This document shows, one piece after another, positions 6,123-8,681 of a stretch of DNA of 8,681 nt. Under the pieces are notes generated by a model. The model worked only from the letters and a program-made list of their open reading frames with translations, made no database searches and had not been told where the DNA came from. This DNA comes from Flavobacteriales bacterium. GTDB taxonomy: Bacteria; Bacteroidota; Bacteroidia; NS11-12g; UBA955. The first letter of the stretch is position 1, and each line of letters starts with the position of its first letter. The DNA lies in NCBI GenBank assembly GCA_947472115.1, contig CANIZU010000067.1, forward strand, positions 1 to 8,681, given 5' to 3'. The translations under genes were made by a program, and so were the position numbers.

Positions 6123-6968
6123 ATGATGAAAGTTGCTGTTGTTGGCGCCGGTGTGATGGGTTCAGGCATCGCTTTATGTAGTATACAAGCTGGATACCCC
6201 ACGGTTTTGTTTGATGTGAACGAGGCGGCAATTGTACGCGGACTCAAATACATCAAAGAACAACTAGAAATTGCAGTGACCAAAGGGAAATGTAGCCCAG
6301 AAAATGCCGAGAAAAGTTTGGGATTGCTGTCGTCTACGCCCGACCGCTCCACGCTAACTGCAGATTTTATTATTGAGGCAGTGTTGGAACAATTGCCAAT
6401 AAAGAAGGAACTTTTTCAATTTTTAGAAACAATCAATGCCCCGGATGCCATTTTTGCAACCAATACATCCAGTATTCCAATTACTCAAATTGGATCCGGC
6501 CTAAAACACCCCGAAAGATTGGTGGGGGTGCACTTTTTTAACCCGGCGCATATCATGAAATTGGTGGAAGTGATTCAAGGCGTTGCAACAGATCCTACCA
6601 TCGCCGAAAAAGCCTTTCAATGGTCGAAGTCTTTAGGTAAAACAACAGTTTATGCCGCAGATGCTCCCGGATTTATCGTGAATAGGGTGGCAAGGCATTA
6701 TTACGTTGAGTCGCTCAAAGCCCTTGAAGAAAACGTAGCGCCCCTAGAACAAATAGATCGCCTATTAGAATGTAGCGGCTTTAAAATGGGTCCTTTTAAA
6801 CTCATGGATTTAATTGGCGTGGATACCAACTTTAGCGTCACCAGTTCCATGTATCAACAGTTCCACCAAGACCCTAAATTCCGTCCCAATCGTATCCAAC
6901 AACAGAAAGTAGACGCAGGTCATCACGGTAGAAAAACCAAACAAGGGTTTTATAAGTACGAGGAATGA
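6123..6968 (+). CDS. hbd: 3-hydroxyacyl-CoA (3-hydroxybutyryl-CoA) dehydrogenase
   Basis: Cytoplasmic NAD(P)-dependent oxidoreductase interconverting (S)-3-hydroxyacyl-CoA and 3-oxoacyl-CoA, used in short-chain fatty acid oxidation, butanoate metabolism or phenylacetate-type degradation. The 281 residues cover the whole single-domain-pair family: Rossmann loop G-A-G-V-M-G (8-13) with D31 at the end of strand 2 favouring NAD, N-T-S-S (114-117) with the substrate-binding Ser, the catalytic dyad His137 in H-F-F-N-P and Glu149 in K-L-V-E, G-F-I-V-N-R (183-188, N187), and the C-terminal dimerisation domain with M-G-P-F-K-L-M-D-L-I-G (222-232) and G-R-K-T-K-Q-G-F-Y (269-277). The symbol is by family; hbd and paaH cannot be told apart here. 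Two adjacent ATGs (6123, 6126) serve as start; the second gives the more usual M-K-V-A-V. The stop overlaps the next ATG by 4 bp. Thiolase or enoyl-CoA hydratase genes, common neighbours, are absent. Confidence 0.95.
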   Translation: MMKVAVVGAGVMGSGIALCSIQAGYPTVLFDVNEAAIVRGLKYIKEQLEIAVTKGKCSPENAEKSLGLLSSTPDRSTLTADFIIEAVLEQLPIKKELFQFLETINAPDAIFATNTSSIPITQIGSGLKHPERLVGVHFFNPAHIMKLVEVIQGVATDPTIAEKAFQWSKSLGKTTVYAADAPGFIVNRVARHYYVESLKALEENVAPLEQIDRLLECSGFKMGPFKLMDLIGVDTNFSVTSSMYQQFHQDPKFRPNRIQQQKVDAGHHGRKTKQGFYKYEE

Positions 6969-7441
6969 AAAAACCACAAACGAATTGGCTAGTAACATTG
7001 CTCATTGCATTTACATTGGGTGCAACCGTTTTATTGGGGAGTTGTAACCCGAGCAATCAAAATACTGAGAAGATTCCAACGGGACCAGTAAATCTGACCA
7101 TTGATCTCAACTTACCAAGTTATATGAATCTCGTAAACCCCGGAACCTTTATGTATTTCGAAGGGGGTGTAAAGGGCGTTATGGTGATCCATGATTACGA
7201 CGATAACTGGTATGCTTTTGAGAGAGGTTGTGCATTTCAACCCCTAGATGCTTGCGCCAAAGTTTGGGTGGATACTATGTCAATCCAAATACATTGCGGA
7301 ACACCCACCGCAACGGGTTTTCAAACTTGCTGTAATTCAAAATATAGTTTCAATGGTTTTCCCTTGGAAGGTCCAGCAAAAGGTCGCTTATCGCGCTATC
7401 AAATTCAAAAAACTGCCAATATTATCTCGGTTTACAATTGA
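6965..7441 (+). CDS. Rieske-like lipoprotein with non-canonical cluster residues
   Basis: A 158-residue lipoprotein. The signal peptide ends in a clear lipobox L-G-S-C (24-27), so Cys27 is acylated and the protein is anchored to a membrane facing the periplasm or, less likely, the outside. The body resembles the Rieske [2Fe-2S] fold: a strand with W-Y-A-F-E-R-G-C (82-89) followed by F-Q-P, and later C-C-N-S-K-Y-S-F-N-G (122-131) with F-P-L-E-G-P-A-K-G-R-L (132-142), the usual 'covered by Pro/Gly, then ligand loop' pattern. Canonical ligands are C-x-H and C-x-x-H; here the first pair reads Cys89 and Phe91, and the second aligns to Gln120 and Cys123. Other Cys are at 97, 111 and 122, with His110. 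A standard Rieske cluster is therefore unlikely. I recall similar small proteins across Bacteroidota but know no function. Start: ATG 6965, preceded by AGGA and overlapping the dehydrogenase stop by 4 bp. Confidence 0.75.
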   Translation: MKKPQTNWLVTLLIAFTLGATVLLGSCNPSNQNTEKIPTGPVNLTIDLNLPSYMNLVNPGTFMYFEGGVKGVMVIHDYDDNWYAFERGCAFQPLDACAKVWVDTMSIQIHCGTPTATGFQTCCNSKYSFNGFPLEGPAKGRLSRYQIQKTANIISVYN

Positions 7442-7574
7442 TAGTTTGGGTGTGCTACCAATGTTATTTGATCATTAAAAGTAAAAAATGGGCAAAATTT
7501 GTGAAAAAAGTTTTTTTTCGAGTCGGTTTTCCTATATTTGTCAACTACTAAAAACATCAAGTAAAGTTATTTCT
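7442..7574 (+). promoter_or_regulatory. Intergenic region with ompA-type gene promoter
   Basis: This 133-bp gap is AT-rich. TATATTTG at 7533-7540 matches the TAnnTTTG -7 element exactly; initiation near 7545 would leave a leader of about 30 bases before ATG 7575. The usual TTG upstream is not seen; instead a tract of six A, one G and eight T (7504-7518) covers the place where it should be, which may act as bent DNA or an UP-like element. The leader is A-rich with no Shine-Dalgarno sequence. No convincing terminator hairpin follows the lipoprotein stop at 7441. Confidence 0.6.
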
Positions 7575-8681
7575 ATGCAAAAAAACTACTTTAAATCAAT
7601 GGCTTTCGCCGCTGTTGCAAGCTTAATAGCAATGCCAGCACAAGCTCAATCACCTGGAACTCACTCTCTTGAGTTGAGCGGTGGTATTCGTGAATATTCA
7701 GGTGACCTAGGTTCATCTTTAGGATTCTCTCGTCGTCCAGATTATCAAGGTGGGCAAGTTAATTTTGGTTACTATGTAAGTCCAGCTTTGGATTTAGTGA
7801 CCAACTTCAGTTTCGGCGATATTGGATTTAGCCGCAAATGGGAAGGATTTAATTTGAGAAAAGAATACCAATGGCAGTCTTTCCGTGCTAATATCATGGA
7901 CTTGACAGTTGGTGCTCGTTACAAATTGAACAATGGTTCTATTCTACCTGAAGATGCAAAAATCGCCCCCTATTTTCAAGTTGGAATCGGTGGTTTCTAT
8001 GCTCACAGCCAAACTACTTGGGGTCCTGATCCATACGTTCAAGATCAATACTATTGGGATGTAACAAAAAAACCTGCTGTAACAGATATGAATGCTGCTC
8101 TTCAAGGTGCTTTTGGAATTAATGTTTACCTTACCGAACGCATCGGAATGAGATATAGCTTCACCGCTACTTATACCATGAGTGATATTTGGGATGGTGC
8201 TGATGGTTCTTACCCAGATCCAGTTCATAACCTTTTTGTTCATAAACTATGGCGCTCCAATGATGTATGGGCATTGCATGCAATTGGAATTACCTATGCC
8301 ATTGGTGAAGGAATGGGAACTTCTGTTAAGAAGCCTAAAGACAAAGATGAAGATGGTGTTCCAGACAAATATGACCTTTGTAAAAATACTGAACCTAAAT
8401 ACCGTCGTTTTGTTGATAGCGTAGGTTGTCCTGCTGACACCGACAAAGATGGTATCTTAGATGCCGATGATAAGTGTCCAGATGTTGCAGGTCCTGCACA
8501 ATTCAAAGGATGTCCTGATGCCGATGGTGATGGAATCCAAGATAAATTGGATGCTTGTCCTAACCAAGCTGGTGATGCTAAATTCAACGGTTGCCCTGAT
8601 ACCGACGGTGATGGCGTTTCTGATAAAGACGATGCCTGCCCAACAACTGCTGGTTTAGCCGCTTTCGGTGGTTGCCCTGAT
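7575..8681 (+). CDS. OmpA-family outer-membrane beta-barrel with TSP3 repeats, 3' end missing
   Basis: Outer-membrane protein, 369 residues visible and open to the window edge. A signal peptide (1-24) ends A-Q-A before Gln25. Residues about 27-250 form alternating amphipathic strands rich in Gly and aromatics (L-E-L-S-G-G, Q-V-N-F-G-Y-Y, A-P-Y-F-Q-V-G-I-G-G-F-Y, L-H-A-I-G-I-T-Y-A-I-G), consistent with an eight-stranded OmpA-like barrel. From residue 256 come thrombospondin type 3 units (D-x-D-x-D-G-x-x-D) that bind calcium and form a stiff rod. In this architecture a peptidoglycan-binding OmpA domain normally follows; it would lie beyond the window, so its presence is inferred. Codons are strongly biased to T-ending forms (GGT, GAT, GCT, CCT), unlike the genes upstream, suggesting high expression. 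The start is ATG 7575, the only one giving a complete signal peptide. It has its own promoter. Confidence 0.9.
   Translation, partial: MQKNYFKSMAFAAVASLIAMPAQAQSPGTHSLELSGGIREYSGDLGSSLGFSRRPDYQGGQVNFGYYVSPALDLVTNFSFGDIGFSRKWEGFNLRKEYQWQSFRANIMDLTVGARYKLNNGSILPEDAKIAPYFQVGIGGFYAHSQTTWGPDPYVQDQYYWDVTKKPAVTDMNAALQGAFGINVYLTERIGMRYSFTATYTMSDIWDGADGSYPDPVHNLFVHKLWRSNDVWALHAIGITYAIGEGMGTSVKKPKDKDEDGVPDKYDLCKNTEPKYRRFVDSVGCPADTDKDGILDADDKCPDVAGPAQFKGCPDADGDGIQDKLDACPNQAGDAKFNGCPDTDGDGVSDKDDACPTTAGLAAFGGCPD
8340..8681 (+). repeat. Thrombospondin type 3 repeat array in the OmpA-family gene
   Basis: One divergent unit (8340-8435, 32 codons) is followed by three 81-bp units at 8436-8516, 8517-8597 and 8598-8678, each 27 codons long, opening D-x-D-x-D-G and closing with G-C-P. 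The next unit starts at the last codon, so the array continues past the window. Each unit has two Cys (D-x-C-P and G-C-P), which could pair. The units differ at many bases, so the duplications are not recent. Confidence 0.9.

Noticed and set aside
7503..7519. Terminator from the A/T tract after the lipoprotein gene
   Set aside because: The self-complementary part is all A-T with almost no loop, so it would not form a stable hairpin.
8294..8587. Minus-strand reading frame across the TSP3 repeats
   Set aside because: It is a by-product of the repetitive Asp/Gly codons on the other strand.

Overview
The window reads as a chromosomal stretch from a member of the Bacteroidota; I cannot resolve the order. 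Supporting signs are several exact copies of the phylum's -7 promoter element (TAnnTTTG), almost no Shine-Dalgarno sequences before the genes, a DUF4292-type envelope protein, a small Rieske-like lipoprotein of a kind I associate with this phylum, and an OmpA-type porin with thrombospondin type 3 repeats. All eight genes lie on the + strand, are tightly packed, and both ends of the window cut through a gene. I see no insertion sequence, CRISPR array, tRNA, rRNA or convincing rho-independent terminator.

Layout: (1) positions 2-844, the C-terminal part of a polysaccharide flippase; (2) 854-1297, dUTPase (dut), 9 bp downstream; (3) a promoter at about 1320, then a run of four closely spaced genes, 1361-6088: a sugar-phosphate nucleotidyltransferase with a left-handed beta-helix tail, an exported TPR-like protein of unknown role, a DUF4292 protein, and an EnvC-like coiled-coil/LytM protein; (4) a promoter placed almost on the start codon at 6111, then a 3-hydroxyacyl-CoA dehydrogenase overlapping by 4 bp with a Rieske-like lipoprotein, 6123-7441; (5) a 133-bp gap with a promoter, then an OmpA-family beta-barrel gene from 7575 running off the right edge inside its calcium-binding repeat array.

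Most of the region concerns the cell envelope. The flippase moves lipid-linked sugars across the inner membrane, the nucleotidyltransferase makes an activated sugar, the TPR and DUF4292 proteins are exported and probably act in the periplasm or at the outer membrane, the EnvC-like protein probably switches on peptidoglycan amidases at division, and the OmpA-type protein links outer membrane and peptidoglycan. dut and the acyl-CoA dehydrogenase are metabolic genes placed among them.

The points most worth a second look are the EnvC-like LytM domain that has lost its metal ligands, the Rieske-like lipoprotein whose histidine ligands are gone while extra cysteines are present, the TPR gene that lacks an ordinary start codon, and the nucleotidyltransferase-TPR-DUF4292-EnvC gene set as a possible uncharacterised envelope module. 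No wholly new defence or mobile system is visible.
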